Shown here piece after piece: positions 1 through 8,113 of a DNA stretch of 14,823 nucleotides. The translations under genes and the position numbers were made by a program. Source of the stretch: Candidatus Zipacnadia bacterium (lineage in GTDB: Bacteria > Armatimonadota > Zipacnadia > Zipacnadales > Zipacnadaceae); NCBI GenBank assembly GCA_029821415.1, contig JALGTJ010000005.1, forward strand, positions 1 to 14,823, in the 5' to 3' direction. The notes under the pieces are model-generated. The model searched no databases, was not told the DNA's origin, and worked only from the letters and a program-made list of their open reading frames with translations. Positions within the stretch are counted from its first letter, which is position 1. Every line of letters starts with the position of its first letter.

Positions 1-285
1 TGGTACATGTACTTCGAAGCGGTGGATGAAGACGCCTATGTGTATATCAACGGTAAGAAGGCCTTCGAGCACTCATGCGACTCGACGGGACTCAAACCGG
101 AGGTAATCTGGGAAACGCCCTTTATGTTCAAGGCGAATGGATTTATCAACCCCGGAGCCAACAACCTATTTGCGGTGGGTGTTTACAATCGGAAGATGAT
201 GGGTGGAATCTGGAAACCGGTGCATATCGTGGCGTGCGAAGCGGAACTGGACCTGCAAGCGCTGCGCGAGGTGCTAAAGAAGTAG
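1..285 (+). CDS. C-terminal fragment of a glycosidase-like protein with a sugar-binding beta-sandwich (5' end outside window)
   Basis: The frame is open from base 1 and ends at TAG 283-285, so only the last 94 codons are present. The first ATG (base 7) is internal, not a start. The peptide reads as the end of a jelly-roll, galactose-binding-like domain of the kind found in GH2-type and related glycosidases. It has a 'F-A-V-D-E-D-A-Y-V-Y-I-N-G' strand-turn-strand, a 'NPGANNLFAVGVYN' strand and the closing 'GGIWKPVHI' strand. A short charged helix (LQALREVLKK) follows. The domain type is clear, but the enzyme family cannot be judged without the missing N-terminal part. A 198-bp gap with a possible promoter separates it from the next gene, so it may end an upstream operon. 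Confidence 0.7.
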   Translation, partial: WYMYFEAVDEDAYVYINGKKAFEHSCDSTGLKPEVIWETPFMFKANGFINPGANNLFAVGVYNRKMMGGIWKPVHIVACEAELDLQALREVLKK

Positions 286-312
286 CGGGGCGGGCTGGCT
301 AAGACCGGGATC

Positions 313-341
313 TTGACAGCACAACTCTCAACGCCTATTTA
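313..341 (+). promoter_or_regulatory. Possible sigma-70 promoter for the 484-6331 gene run
   Basis: A perfect -35 hexamer TTGACA lies at 313-318. After a 17-bp spacer comes an AT-rich TATTTA stretch (336-341), which is a poor match to TATAAT. The -10 region overlaps a small perfect inverted repeat, GCCTA (333-337) and TAGGC (343-347) around TTTAT, which could be an operator or chance. Transcription from here would give a leader of about 135 nt before the 484 start. The -35 is good, the -10 weak, and the call is tentative. Apart from a purine-rich stretch near 380-400, I see nothing else in 286-483. Confidence 0.3.
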
Positions 342-483
342 TTAGGCATTACTTGGAGCCTGCACCGATAGGAAGACCATAGAGGATAGGGGAGGAAGTT
401 TAGGCTGCAGGTGGAACAACGCATAAGCCGCGAAGAATGAACTGCAACCGCCATTTTAGTAAACGGAAAGGGATGAGTCACCG

Positions 484-2091
484 ATGGCACAGCCACCATT
501 TCGGCTAATCTACGAGGGCGAGTGGAACGACATTGTATGCGTTGACTATCCGCTCACTAAACAGAAGCTGCTGGAGGAGGATATGCACCCGCTGCTCAAC
601 ACGCAGGTTGATGCCTTCACCTATAATCTGTGCAGCAGCGACGGTTACTGCTGTGAGCTGGAGAATGGCGAGCTTCTAATGCGTAGTGTCGAGAAGTTTG
701 ACGATGCCTGGGCTTGGCGATATCGGGAGAATATAAAGAAGCTCATCGAAGCCGGGGCTAACCCGCCGGATATAGCGACAGAATACGGGCATCTCTACGG
801 GATGAAGGTCTTTCCGGTGGTGCGGATGAATGACCCCCATGACCAGTACTTGTTTGCTCGTTTTGAGCTGAGCGACTTCAAGCGACAGCATCCGGAATAT
901 CTGCTGGGCGAGGATGTCGACTGGGAGCAGTCGTGGATAGCGCACGGCGAGATCTCCCCCCCAGGCAAATACCAGCCCGGCACCATAGATTCTATTACCT
1001 GGGGATTGTTTGATTACGCTCATGAGGCGGTGCGCGCTCATAAGCTGGCTATCATTGAGGAGTTTGCTACCCGCTGGGACAATGACGGGGTAATGCTGGA
1101 TTTCGAGCGCGATCCGTGCTATTTTCGGGATGGCACCGACCCGCAGAATCAGCAGGCGATGACGGAGCTGGTTCGCCAGGTACGAGCCACGCTTGATGAG
1201 GTAGCTGCGCAGCGAGGCCGGGAGCAGTATTTGATTGTGCGAGTGCTGCCTGACATTGACGAGGCTATCCGCCGGGGGTTGGATGTCCGCAGATGGGTAG
1301 AAGAGGACCTGGTGCAGGTCATCGTGCCGGGCGCTGGGTATGCCCCGCTGACCCTGCAGATCCAGCCCTGGTTGGAGCTGGTTGCCGGCCACAACTGCTG
1401 GATTTTTGCCTGTAGCAATCACTGGCGGCCACTGGAGGAGACCCGGGCCTGGGCCTTGACTATGCGTCGAGCTGGAGCGCACGGCGTGTATCTATTCAAC
1501 TGGGGCCATCTGCTATACGGGCATCCAGCCGGCACTATTCCCCAGGCGGAGCGTACCGGGACGGTCTGGTATGATGAAGTTCATCCCGACTACTATCAAG
1601 CGCTGTACGAAATCGGCGATGTGCGTACGATGGAGTACAAGGATAAGCGGTATGTGTTGGATTCTATACCGCATGAACGCAGCGGCGAGGCCGGCAAGCT
1701 GCAACGCGAGTATCGAGCAATAGATGACGTAGTCCTACCCGTAACTATGTCGGTGGGAAGCCACCAGATCGACTTCCAGTTCGGAGATGATCTGCGCAGC
1801 GCTCAACAGCACGGGCTTAGTCCGGTGGTGACGCTGCGGCTGAAGATAAACAACTACACCGCCCCCGATCAATTCACGGCGGCAGTAAACGGCGTGGCTC
1901 TGGATAACGAGGCGCGCAGCACTCGCGCCGAGTTTATTATGAATAACGACACCTGGGTTGAGTATCCGGTTCCTCCGGACCTGCTGAGCGTAGGCGACAA
2001 CCAGTTGCAGATAGTGGTAGATGCGCTCAATCCACAGATGGCCGCTGTGCCGGTGCTAACTAATGTAGAGATAGTGGTAGCATATTCGTAG
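484..2091 (+). CDS. Putative glycoside hydrolase-like TIM-barrel protein with C-terminal beta-sandwich
   Basis: This 535-residue protein has no signal peptide, so it is probably cytosolic. Residues about 1-380 look like a family-10-like glycosyl hydrolase barrel (GHL10-type). Successive strands end in acidic or aromatic residues: 'YGMKVFPVVRMND' (105-117), 'NDGVMLDFERDP' (200-211), 'QYLIVRVLP' (248-256), 'CWIFACSNHW' (305-314) and 'AHGVYLFNWGH' (332-342). The D-x-x-x-x-D-F-E run at 201-208 is the best candidate for catalytic acids, by position only. Residues about 410-535 form a predicted beta-sandwich, possibly carbohydrate-binding. The ATG follows AAGGGA (468-473) by 10 nt. It leads a plus-strand run with VOC, aminotransferase and URO-D-like genes. 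The substrate is unknown, and a polysaccharide-binding or lyase-type role is not excluded. Confidence 0.55.
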   Translation: MAQPPFRLIYEGEWNDIVCVDYPLTKQKLLEEDMHPLLNTQVDAFTYNLCSSDGYCCELENGELLMRSVEKFDDAWAWRYRENIKKLIEAGANPPDIATEYGHLYGMKVFPVVRMNDPHDQYLFARFELSDFKRQHPEYLLGEDVDWEQSWIAHGEISPPGKYQPGTIDSITWGLFDYAHEAVRAHKLAIIEEFATRWDNDGVMLDFERDPCYFRDGTDPQNQQAMTELVRQVRATLDEVAAQRGREQYLIVRVLPDIDEAIRRGLDVRRWVEEDLVQVIVPGAGYAPLTLQIQPWLELVAGHNCWIFACSNHWRPLEETRAWALTMRRAGAHGVYLFNWGHLLYGHPAGTIPQAERTGTVWYDEVHPDYYQALYEIGDVRTMEYKDKRYVLDSIPHERSGEAGKLQREYRAIDDVVLPVTMSVGSHQIDFQFGDDLRSAQQHGLSPVVTLRLKINNYTAPDQFTAAVNGVALDNEARSTRAEFIMNNDTWVEYPVPPDLLSVGDNQLQIVVDALNPQMAAVPVLTNVEIVVAYS

Positions 2092-2092
2092 T

Positions 2093-2105
2093 CAGCACCG
2101 TGCTG
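2093..2105 (+). other. Small hairpin directly after the stop codon
   Basis: CAGCA (2093-2097) and TGCTG (2101-2105) form a perfect 5-bp inverted repeat around CCG, starting two bases after the TAG at 2089-2091. No T-run follows, so it is not a classical intrinsic terminator. It could be an mRNA-stability or partial attenuation element between the glycosidase-like and VOC genes. It is short enough to be chance. Confidence 0.25.
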
Positions 2106-2145
2106 CTATTGGCTGGTTACAATCACAGAGGAGACTGAGTGTGAT

Positions 2146-2598
2146 ATGATACTCGAAACCCGGCACGTAGGCATCAACGTCGCGAATATGGACGAGTCGG
2201 TGCACTTCTGGCGGGATGTAATGGGTCTGCAAGTTGTGGTGGATATGTGGGAAGAAGGCGACTACATTGATACACTGCAAAATCTGCCGGACGTGCGGGT
2301 CCATATTATCAAACTGCGGGCGCCCGATGGTAGTGTGATCGAGCTGCTGGAAGATGTTGCCCATCCGACGCCACCACCTGACCCACAGCACAATCGCCTC
2401 TGCGACCGCGGCATCCGCCATATCGCCTTCACTGTGGCCGACGTTGAGGAGTCCTACCAGATCCTGCGCCGGCATGGCTGTGAGGTTCTGAGCAAGCCGA
2501 TCACCTCACCAGACGGTTATGCAAAGCTTTTCTTTGCCCGTGACCCGGAGGGCAATTTGGTAGAGATAGTCGAAGTGCTACGAAAGAAAAGAGGATAA
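2146..2598 (+). CDS. VOC-superfamily metalloenzyme (glyoxalase / bleomycin-resistance / dioxygenase fold)
   Basis: This 150-residue protein has the two beta-alpha-beta-beta-beta halves of the vicinal oxygen chelate fold. The four expected metal ligands are in place: H7 (RHVGI), E66 (SVIELLE), H92 (IRHIAFTV) and E140 (GNLVEIVEV). The phrase 'DPEGNLVEIVE' is the classic closing strand of the family. The length matches glyoxalase I and methylmalonyl-CoA epimerase-type proteins, but reaction and substrate cannot be assigned from sequence alone; isomerase, epimerase, lyase or dioxygenase are all possible. AGAGGAG (2127-2133) lies 12 nt before the ATG, a rather long spacing, but no better start exists because nearby GTG codons run into stops. 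Its TAA overlaps the ATG of the aminotransferase gene (TAATG), which implies coupled translation and a shared pathway. Confidence 0.85.
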   Translation: MILETRHVGINVANMDESVHFWRDVMGLQVVVDMWEEGDYIDTLQNLPDVRVHIIKLRAPDGSVIELLEDVAHPTPPPDPQHNRLCDRGIRHIAFTVADVEESYQILRRHGCEVLSKPITSPDGYAKLFFARDPEGNLVEIVEVLRKKRG

Positions 2599-3962
2599 TG
2601 ACTGAATTTGTGCCGATTGAAACAGAGTACCGCCGTATAGTCTCGGCCATACCGCATCCCGATTCCGTGAGCCTGATTGAGCAGCTCAAACAGATAGAGC
2701 CGCGTTCAATGTCAGATTTCTCGCCAATAGTTTGGGATCGGGCGGAGGGCTTTCAGGTCTGGGACAGTTTTGGAAACAAGTGGATAGACTTTAGCTCTTC
2801 GGTCGTGCTGGCCAACGCGGGTCACTCTCACCCGCACATCGGCGAGGCCATTGCTGCCCAGCTCCAGGCGCACCTGTGGCACAACTACCTGAATCCTTCT
2901 GAGGTTCGGCTGCGCGCGGTAAGGGCTATATTGGAGATTACTCCACCATACTTGGATAAGGTTTTCTTGCTGACTACAGGGGCTGAGGCCACCGAGGCAG
3001 CTATAAAGTTATCTCGCATTCACGGACAAGGGATTGCCGAGGGTAAATTCCATATTCTTTCCTACCAAGGGGCTTTTCACGGTCGGACGATGGGAGCGCA
3101 AGCCATTGGTGGTTTTCCGCAGCAGCAACAATGGATGGGCGCGATGCCGCCCGGGTTTCACCATATTCCGTTCCCTGACAGCTCCGACTACCCTGAACAG
3201 AGACAGGATGACATTGCTTATTGGCGACAATACCTGAACGAGAGCCTCTTGCCGCTACGTGAGGCCGGGATTGCTGACGAGATGTTTGCCGGCGTCATCA
3301 CAGAAACCTTCCAAGGGCCCACAGTTGCTTTTATGCCGAGGGGATATGCCCAGGCACTGCGCCAGTGGGCCACCGAGCACCAGGTTCTGCTGATCTTCGA
3401 TGAAATACAGGCCGGTTTTGGGCGTACGGGCAAGTGGTTTGGCTTCGAGCACTACGGCGTCGCTCCCGACTTGATCTGCCTGGGTAAGAGCATTACCTCC
3501 TCGCTACCGATGTCAGCGGTCGTGGGCCGTGCCGAGATCCTGGATCTACCGGGTCATGGGGAAATGAGCAGCACTCACACCGGCAGCCCGCTGTGCGCCG
3601 CAGCCGCAACAGCCAATATTGAGGCAATTCGTGACCAAGGAATGGTAGAGAATGCCGCCAAGTTGGGAGTGGTGGCTCACGAGAAGCTTACGGCTATCCG
3701 TCACCGGTTCCCCGATTATGTTGGAACCATCAACGGCAAGGGGCTCGTCTGGAGCGTTCACCTGATTGATCCTGACAGCGCAGAGCCAGATGTCGAGCTG
3801 GCTGACGCCGTGACGGTGCGCTGTATGCAACTTGGGCTGATTATGCTCAGGACAATGCGTGGGACACTGAAGATCGCGCCGCCGCTGTGCATCACTGAAG
3901 AGGCCTTGCTTGAAGGGCTGGGAGTGATTGAAGAAGCAATCGCCGACTGCATACCAGGATGA
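2598..3962 (+). CDS. Class III PLP-dependent aminotransferase
   Basis: This 454-residue protein has the usual length and motifs of fold-type I, class III (ornithine/GABA/omega-amino-acid type) aminotransferases. The cofactor phosphate loop is 'TTGAEATEAAIK' (126-137), and 'YQGAFHGRT' (156-164) holds the ring-stacking region. 'FDEIQAGFGRTGKWF' (267-281) supplies D268 for the pyridine nitrogen, and 'LGKSI' (295-299) carries the Schiff-base lysine K297. 'THTGSPLCAAAA' (326-337) is the conserved small-residue loop. The ATG overlaps the preceding stop (TAATG 2596-2600). The amino donor and acceptor cannot be told from sequence. In this neighbourhood an amino sugar, amino alcohol or omega-amino acid released from a glycoside would be plausible, but this is inference. 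No signal peptide is seen, so it should be cytosolic. Confidence 0.92.
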   Translation: MTEFVPIETEYRRIVSAIPHPDSVSLIEQLKQIEPRSMSDFSPIVWDRAEGFQVWDSFGNKWIDFSSSVVLANAGHSHPHIGEAIAAQLQAHLWHNYLNPSEVRLRAVRAILEITPPYLDKVFLLTTGAEATEAAIKLSRIHGQGIAEGKFHILSYQGAFHGRTMGAQAIGGFPQQQQWMGAMPPGFHHIPFPDSSDYPEQRQDDIAYWRQYLNESLLPLREAGIADEMFAGVITETFQGPTVAFMPRGYAQALRQWATEHQVLLIFDEIQAGFGRTGKWFGFEHYGVAPDLICLGKSITSSLPMSAVVGRAEILDLPGHGEMSSTHTGSPLCAAAATANIEAIRDQGMVENAAKLGVVAHEKLTAIRHRFPDYVGTINGKGLVWSVHLIDPDSAEPDVELADAVTVRCMQLGLIMLRTMRGTLKIAPPLCITEEALLEGLGVIEEAIADCIPG

Positions 3963-3994
3963 GCGTATGCTTAGCTGACAGGGGCATACAAATA

Positions 3995-5134
3995 ATGACC
4001 ACAATTGAATCCGAGCTTAGTCACTTACTGGAGCTCATTGCGGACGAAGTTGACCTCAATCACTGTGACGAAGTTGACGAACGCTATCGGCGAGCGCTGG
4101 CATACGAAGAGGTTGACCATCCTCCTCTGGTAATCCAATCCTCGCTGGACAGCGCCATGACGATGCCGGCTCCCTGGGGTGAGTTTCACCACTACTCCTA
4201 CCGACAGATCTTCGACTCCCCGGCGGCCATGATGCAGAATATGCTCCTGGAGCGCGTCGTGCCAGGGCTCTTGCTGAAGGATGACAGTCCCCTGGCGTTG
4301 CGCAACGACCATGGGACCTTGCTCGCAGCCACAGCCCTCGGTGTGACGTGGCAGCAGCACAAAGACGATCACCCCTGGGCCAAGCCGATCAGCTCGCCCG
4401 AATTGCTGGAAGGGATTGCCGCTGCCGCCCCTGCGGTCAATATACAGGCGGGCCTGCTGGGCAAAACGCGTGAAACTCTGCAGTTCTATCGCGATAAGCT
4501 ATCCGAGTATCCCCCGTGCGCACGGGCAATCCAGGTCTCGATGCCGGATCTTCAGGGCCCGTTCGATACTGCCGAACAGCTCTGGGGTAGCGAGATCTAC
4601 CTGGCCTTTTTCGAGCAGCCCGAGCTGCTCGGACAAGTGCTTTCAGCGATTGCTGAGACTACACTCGCTTTGGCCGAGGCCTTTCGGCCCTACGCCTTGG
4701 ATCGGCTCGATCCGCTGGCCACTACTCAGCACGGTTATATGATTCCGGGGCGCTTTATGGTCCGCAATGATTCTGCGATTATGCTATCAGCGGCAATGTA
4801 CGCCGAGTTCGTCCGGGACCACGACGCACATATTCTCAGTGAGGTCGGCGGCGGCTGCATTCACTTTTGTGGCGACGGCCAGCATCTCATTGCGCCAATG
4901 CTGCAGATCCCTGACTTGCGCGGCCTGGATTTTGGCGAGTCCTGGCTGATGGATCTGGAGACTATTTATGCGCAGTGCTCGGAGCGACGCGTGGCGATCA
5001 CGAGCGTACGCCCGCCGCGAGAGGACCTCGTCAGCGGCAAGTCCCGCCGGCAGTTCCCCACCGGAGTTGTGTTCGTCTACTGGGCTGGGGATCTTGAGGA
5101 TGCTAAGGCAGTAGTCAGGGAGTACAAAGAGTAA
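3995..5134 (+). CDS. URO-D-like protein (uroporphyrinogen decarboxylase / MtaA-type methyltransferase superfamily), copy 1
   Basis: This is a TIM-barrel protein of about 379 residues with the URO-D superfamily layout. It has an N-terminal helix with 'ERYRRALAYEEVDHPP', a central strand 'IQVSMPDLQGPFDTAEQLWG' with GPF at 188-190, and the C-terminal 'GGGCIHFCG' strand with H290 and C292. That His-x-Cys pair is two of the zinc ligands of MtaA/MtbA methyltransferases. True HemE is unlikely because its N-terminal arginine-rich substrate loop is not evident and the neighbours are glycosidases. An upstream ATG at 3959 overlaps the aminotransferase stop (ATGA) and would add 12 residues. I prefer ATG 3995 because AGGGG (3980-3984) lies 10 nt before it. 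It is a diverged tandem paralogue of the next gene. The substrate is unknown. Confidence 0.75.
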   Translation: MTTIESELSHLLELIADEVDLNHCDEVDERYRRALAYEEVDHPPLVIQSSLDSAMTMPAPWGEFHHYSYRQIFDSPAAMMQNMLLERVVPGLLLKDDSPLALRNDHGTLLAATALGVTWQQHKDDHPWAKPISSPELLEGIAAAAPAVNIQAGLLGKTRETLQFYRDKLSEYPPCARAIQVSMPDLQGPFDTAEQLWGSEIYLAFFEQPELLGQVLSAIAETTLALAEAFRPYALDRLDPLATTQHGYMIPGRFMVRNDSAIMLSAAMYAEFVRDHDAHILSEVGGGCIHFCGDGQHLIAPMLQIPDLRGLDFGESWLMDLETIYAQCSERRVAITSVRPPREDLVSGKSRRQFPTGVVFVYWAGDLEDAKAVVREYKE

Positions 5135-5217
5135 TGGAAATGGGAGTAACGCTCTACCAAGTGCAGATAGGAGCGGCCCTGGCGTTGGGGGGTGCAAATG
5201 AGCGACACACTCCCTGA
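5134..5217 (+). CDS. Possible 27-codon coupling ORF between the two tandem URO-D-like genes
   Basis: ATG 5134-5136 overlaps the TAA of copy 1 (TAATG), exactly the arrangement seen at 2596-2600. AGGGAG (5117-5122) lies 11 nt upstream. The frame runs 27 codons to TGA 5215-5217, passing the start of copy 2 at 5198 by 20 bases in another frame. The peptide begins MEMGVTLYQ and is unremarkable, with no recognisable domain. It may act only by carrying ribosomes across the gap for re-initiation at 5198, or be chance. Low confidence as a real protein. Confidence 0.25.
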   Translation: MEMGVTLYQVQIGAALALGGANERHTP

Positions 5218-6331
5218 CTTGGAGGACCTCTATGATCCTGAGCATGTCGCGCGCGTGCGTCGGCGACACCAGCGGGCCTTTGCCTGGGAGCCGCAGGGCT
5301 GGATTCCGCTCGGCATCCACGTGGTGAATCCCGCGCATATGAGCGGGCTGGAATACGAACAATGGCTGGAGCCCGAACCTTTTTTTGAGGCTCAATACCG
5401 AGTTCTGCGCGATACGCTGGCCGTCGGCTCAGATTTGCTCCCGGTAGTTGCGATCAATCACCTCGGCGATGCAGTGATAAGCAGCATGTTTGGCGCACAG
5501 CAGTTTATGCCAGATACAATGGGGGCGACATTGCAGGATGTAGGGCCAACACCGCTGCCCGTCTTCTCCAACACTGAGCAAGTCGCGCAACTGGAGGAGC
5601 CCAGTCTGGATGCCGGTATTGTCCCCCACGTCGAGCGAATGCTCGTTTACTACCGCCAAAGACTACCCCAATGGGTCCACGTGGTGGCACCAATGCCCAC
5701 GGGGCCCTTTACTATGGCAATGGAGCTGCGGGGATCAGATTTCCTGCTTGATTTGAAAGACAGTCCCCAATCGTGCCACAAACTCATTGAGCTGTGCACA
5801 AGACTGCAGGCCCAGGTGGAGCTCAAGTTCCGAGCACTGACCGATGAGTCCCTGACGGAACACGTAACCAACTTCGGTATACTGGGCGTGGGGCTGCGGT
5901 TGGGCGAGGATTCAATGGTCAACCTCTCCCCAAGTATGATTCGCGAGTTCTGCCAACCGGCGTTTGCCCTGACAAACTCGCTATGCGGGGGTGAGGGCCA
6001 CATTCACTTCTGCTCACTGATTCACTCGCGGTTTGCTCATATCTACCCAGCGCTGGCTGCGCTGGAAGAGGTGTCCGTAGTCAGTTCACAGTTTGCCTGG
6101 GAATACTATGAGGAACATCTGGAAGAGCTACGCGGTCGACTGGCCGTGGAATCATTTTATGGTGACTCCTACCAATATGTATGCGCGAAGTACGGTTCAT
6201 TCGCGGCGTGGGCCGAGCAGTTCGTGCCTCGTTTCAAGGATGAATCAGGACTGGTGCTATATTGCCAGGTAGAATCTGTTGAAGAAGGTCAGCGCGTCTG
6301 GGATGCCTGGCAACAGGCCCATGAGATATAG
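5198..6331 (+). CDS. URO-D-like protein (uroporphyrinogen decarboxylase / MtaA-type superfamily), copy 2
   Basis: This 377-residue protein is collinear with copy 1. 'HQRAFAWEPQGWIPLGI' matches the N-terminal strand of copy 1. 'APMPTGPFTMAMELRGSDF' matches its GPF segment, 'LGEDSMVNLSPSMIREF' its 'VRNDSAIMLSAAMYAEF', and 'GGEGHIHFCS' its HFC strand. H270 and C272 form the conserved His-x-Cys pair. Identity between the copies looks low, so the duplication is old or the genes were recruited separately. ATG 5198 is preferred over GTG 5192 because the GGGGGG run (about 5186-5191) sits at normal spacing only for the ATG. No signal peptide is seen. Its TAG directly abuts the TGA of the convergent DUF4838 gene. 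It is probably co-transcribed with the aminotransferase and copy 1; the reaction is unknown. Confidence 0.72.
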   Translation: MSDTLPDLEDLYDPEHVARVRRRHQRAFAWEPQGWIPLGIHVVNPAHMSGLEYEQWLEPEPFFEAQYRVLRDTLAVGSDLLPVVAINHLGDAVISSMFGAQQFMPDTMGATLQDVGPTPLPVFSNTEQVAQLEEPSLDAGIVPHVERMLVYYRQRLPQWVHVVAPMPTGPFTMAMELRGSDFLLDLKDSPQSCHKLIELCTRLQAQVELKFRALTDESLTEHVTNFGILGVGLRLGEDSMVNLSPSMIREFCQPAFALTNSLCGGEGHIHFCSLIHSRFAHIYPALAALEEVSVVSSQFAWEYYEEHLEELRGRLAVESFYGDSYQYVCAKYGSFAAWAEQFVPRFKDESGLVLYCQVESVEEGQRVWDAWQQAHEI

Positions 6332-8074
6332 TCACTCTCCACCGCTGGGGGGCAGCGATTGCAGCCAGGACTCCAGGTCTGGTGGATCATACGCCAGGCC
6401 CATATGTTCCACACCACTTTGGCGGGCTATCTCAGTAAACTGGTTGACCAGCGCCCGGTACTCCAACTGGCTCGGCACGAATTCCTCTCTTCTGGCAATC
6501 TTGACGAACTGAACCGGTAGTCGCGCGGCCTTCACGCGCGCCAATAGCTCCATATTGTCAGCCACCGCGGCCTCCGCAGCATCAAACAATCGGTCAGCAG
6601 CGCTGATAGTCTCCTCTGTCAAATGCGCTGAGGTAGCAGTGGCCAGCATATTGCTGCTCTCGCAGCAGCCCAGATGGATATCATCTTGGGCTACTTTTTG
6701 GTGCAGCATTTCAATATACTCAGCAATTGGCTGCGCCGCGGGCCCATAGTAGGCCTGGAGGAACTCGTCCATCTGCTGTTCCCAATCACAATCAGGATCC
6801 CACAGGCATCGGGCCAGCAGATAGGACCGGAGTTGGGCAAATTCCCCGCCGGGGGATGAGTTGCCTTCTTCAAATAACCCCCTAACATTGTGCGCAACGA
6901 AGAACTTGACGTTAGGCTGCAGGCTGTGCAGGTTAGGGAAGGGCACCAGAAAATGATAGAAGTCAGTTACATAATCCCATACATACAGTCGGTCACATAT
7001 TTCCGCCCACTGCCGTATGTCCTGGCTGAAGAGTTGGTTGTTCTGCGAATCACAGCTCGCCAGAGGATGCGTGAAGCAACACTCAATACTGCATAGCCGT
7101 ACTATAACATTGTCACGTGGTCGCACATGCTTCGGAGGCTTGCGACTGTATTGATAGGCCAAAGTGTCCACGGCTACGTCGGGAAATTCATCCCGGATAT
7201 TGTCCGCTATCTGATTGACGAAGTGTAGTATCGGCCCAGCCTGGCTGCCTTCGTGCTCAGCCAGTGCCCGGCACCTATCACACTGGCAATAGCCGTACCA
7301 ATCGTTCTGGGAGACTGAGACAATGCTTGCTTGCGGATTCTCCCGCAGCCATTGATGCACCCGGTCTGTTGCGATTTCGACGACATCTGGATTGGTCAAA
7401 CAAAGCTGCGCCTGTTCGGCTGTGCGCTGCCCGTCAATCTCGGAGAAGTACTCCGGATGCTCTTGAAAATAGTCCTCGGGCGGAACAAGGCGATTGAAAG
7501 TATGCACGAATCCCGCATAGGTTATGTGCCCGCCATGTTTTTCTTGCAGGTGGGCAAAATGGCCATTTAACCGGTTACGAGCAGCCCATTGGCCCTCACA
7601 GGCCTCGTAGTAGTCGGTATCGCGGTATTCCAGGGCTGGGATTTTCTGGTAGTCAATATGCGGCAGATCTACTGTGTCCCGGTGGGGGATGTGACTGACC
7701 TCAGGCGTAAACCAGCGGCAGCCAAGATACTTATCCAGAAACTCATAGCAAGCATACAATGTACCTCGCGGGCGACCGCCGGCCAAGACCAGGTGAGGTC
7801 CAACCGTCTTGATTACAAATCCCTCGTCGCCAAGCGCCTCAAAATCAATATCTACTGGTAGCTCGCCCACAGCGGGACTGTTTCCCACTAGGAGCATCGG
7901 GCCCTGTACCGGTGTGCGCAAAATGGGAAGTCGTACGCCAGCAATCTGCTTGAGAAACTCTTGCAACTCCTCGGCGGCGTACTGCTCTGAGGGCGAACAG
8001 GCGGGACTGACCACGATGGTATAGTCGGACTGCTGACCGCTGGCCAACTTGATTCCGGATGACCTAATCTCCAT
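6332..8074 (-). CDS. DUF4838 protein with GH67-like N-terminal domain (putative glycosidase)
   Basis: This 580-residue protein has two parts. Residues about 15-130 resemble the small alpha/beta N-terminal domain of GH67 alpha-glucuronidases and other glycosidases: 'YTIVVSPACSPSEQYAAEEL', then 'LLVGNSP' and 'GTLYACYEFLDKYLGCRWF'. The rest is a DUF4838 barrel with the typical 'CQCDRC' cluster (263-268), 'LYVWDYVTDFYHFLVPFPNL' (363-382) and 'LRSYLLARCLWDPDCDW' (415-431). DUF4838 proteins are regarded as carbohydrate-active, but I know of no firm substrate assignment. The frame extends upstream to GTG 8143, but ATG 8074 is the better start, because a perfect AGGAGG (8090-8085) precedes it by 10 nt. 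No signal peptide is seen. It has its own strong promoter and long leader, so it is regulated apart from its neighbours. Confidence 0.82.
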   Translation of the reverse strand: MEIRSSGIKLASGQQSDYTIVVSPACSPSEQYAAEELQEFLKQIAGVRLPILRTPVQGPMLLVGNSPAVGELPVDIDFEALGDEGFVIKTVGPHLVLAGGRPRGTLYACYEFLDKYLGCRWFTPEVSHIPHRDTVDLPHIDYQKIPALEYRDTDYYEACEGQWAARNRLNGHFAHLQEKHGGHITYAGFVHTFNRLVPPEDYFQEHPEYFSEIDGQRTAEQAQLCLTNPDVVEIATDRVHQWLRENPQASIVSVSQNDWYGYCQCDRCRALAEHEGSQAGPILHFVNQIADNIRDEFPDVAVDTLAYQYSRKPPKHVRPRDNVIVRLCSIECCFTHPLASCDSQNNQLFSQDIRQWAEICDRLYVWDYVTDFYHFLVPFPNLHSLQPNVKFFVAHNVRGLFEEGNSSPGGEFAQLRSYLLARCLWDPDCDWEQQMDEFLQAYYGPAAQPIAEYIEMLHQKVAQDDIHLGCCESSNMLATATSAHLTEETISAADRLFDAAEAAVADNMELLARVKAARLPVQFVKIARREEFVPSQLEYRALVNQFTEIARQSGVEHMGLAYDPPDLESWLQSLPPSGGE

Positions 8075-8113
8075 GGCTGTGGCGCCTCCTTGAATAGGGA
8101 AACGGTGCTGAAA

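Noticed and set aside
333..347. GCCTA/TAGGC hairpin as an intrinsic terminator of the first gene
   Set aside because: The stem is only 5 bp and not followed by a T-run, so it is kept only as part of a possible promoter/operator.
676..1482. A 268-codon minus-strand open frame
   Set aside because: It lies wholly inside the glycosidase-like gene on the other strand, shows no recognisable domain, and reads as an antisense shadow.
3995..6331. Assignment of the tandem URO-D-like genes as hemE (haem biosynthesis)
   Set aside because: The His-x-Cys pair, low similarity to the typical HemE N-terminus, triplication and glycosidase neighbours argue for a different role.
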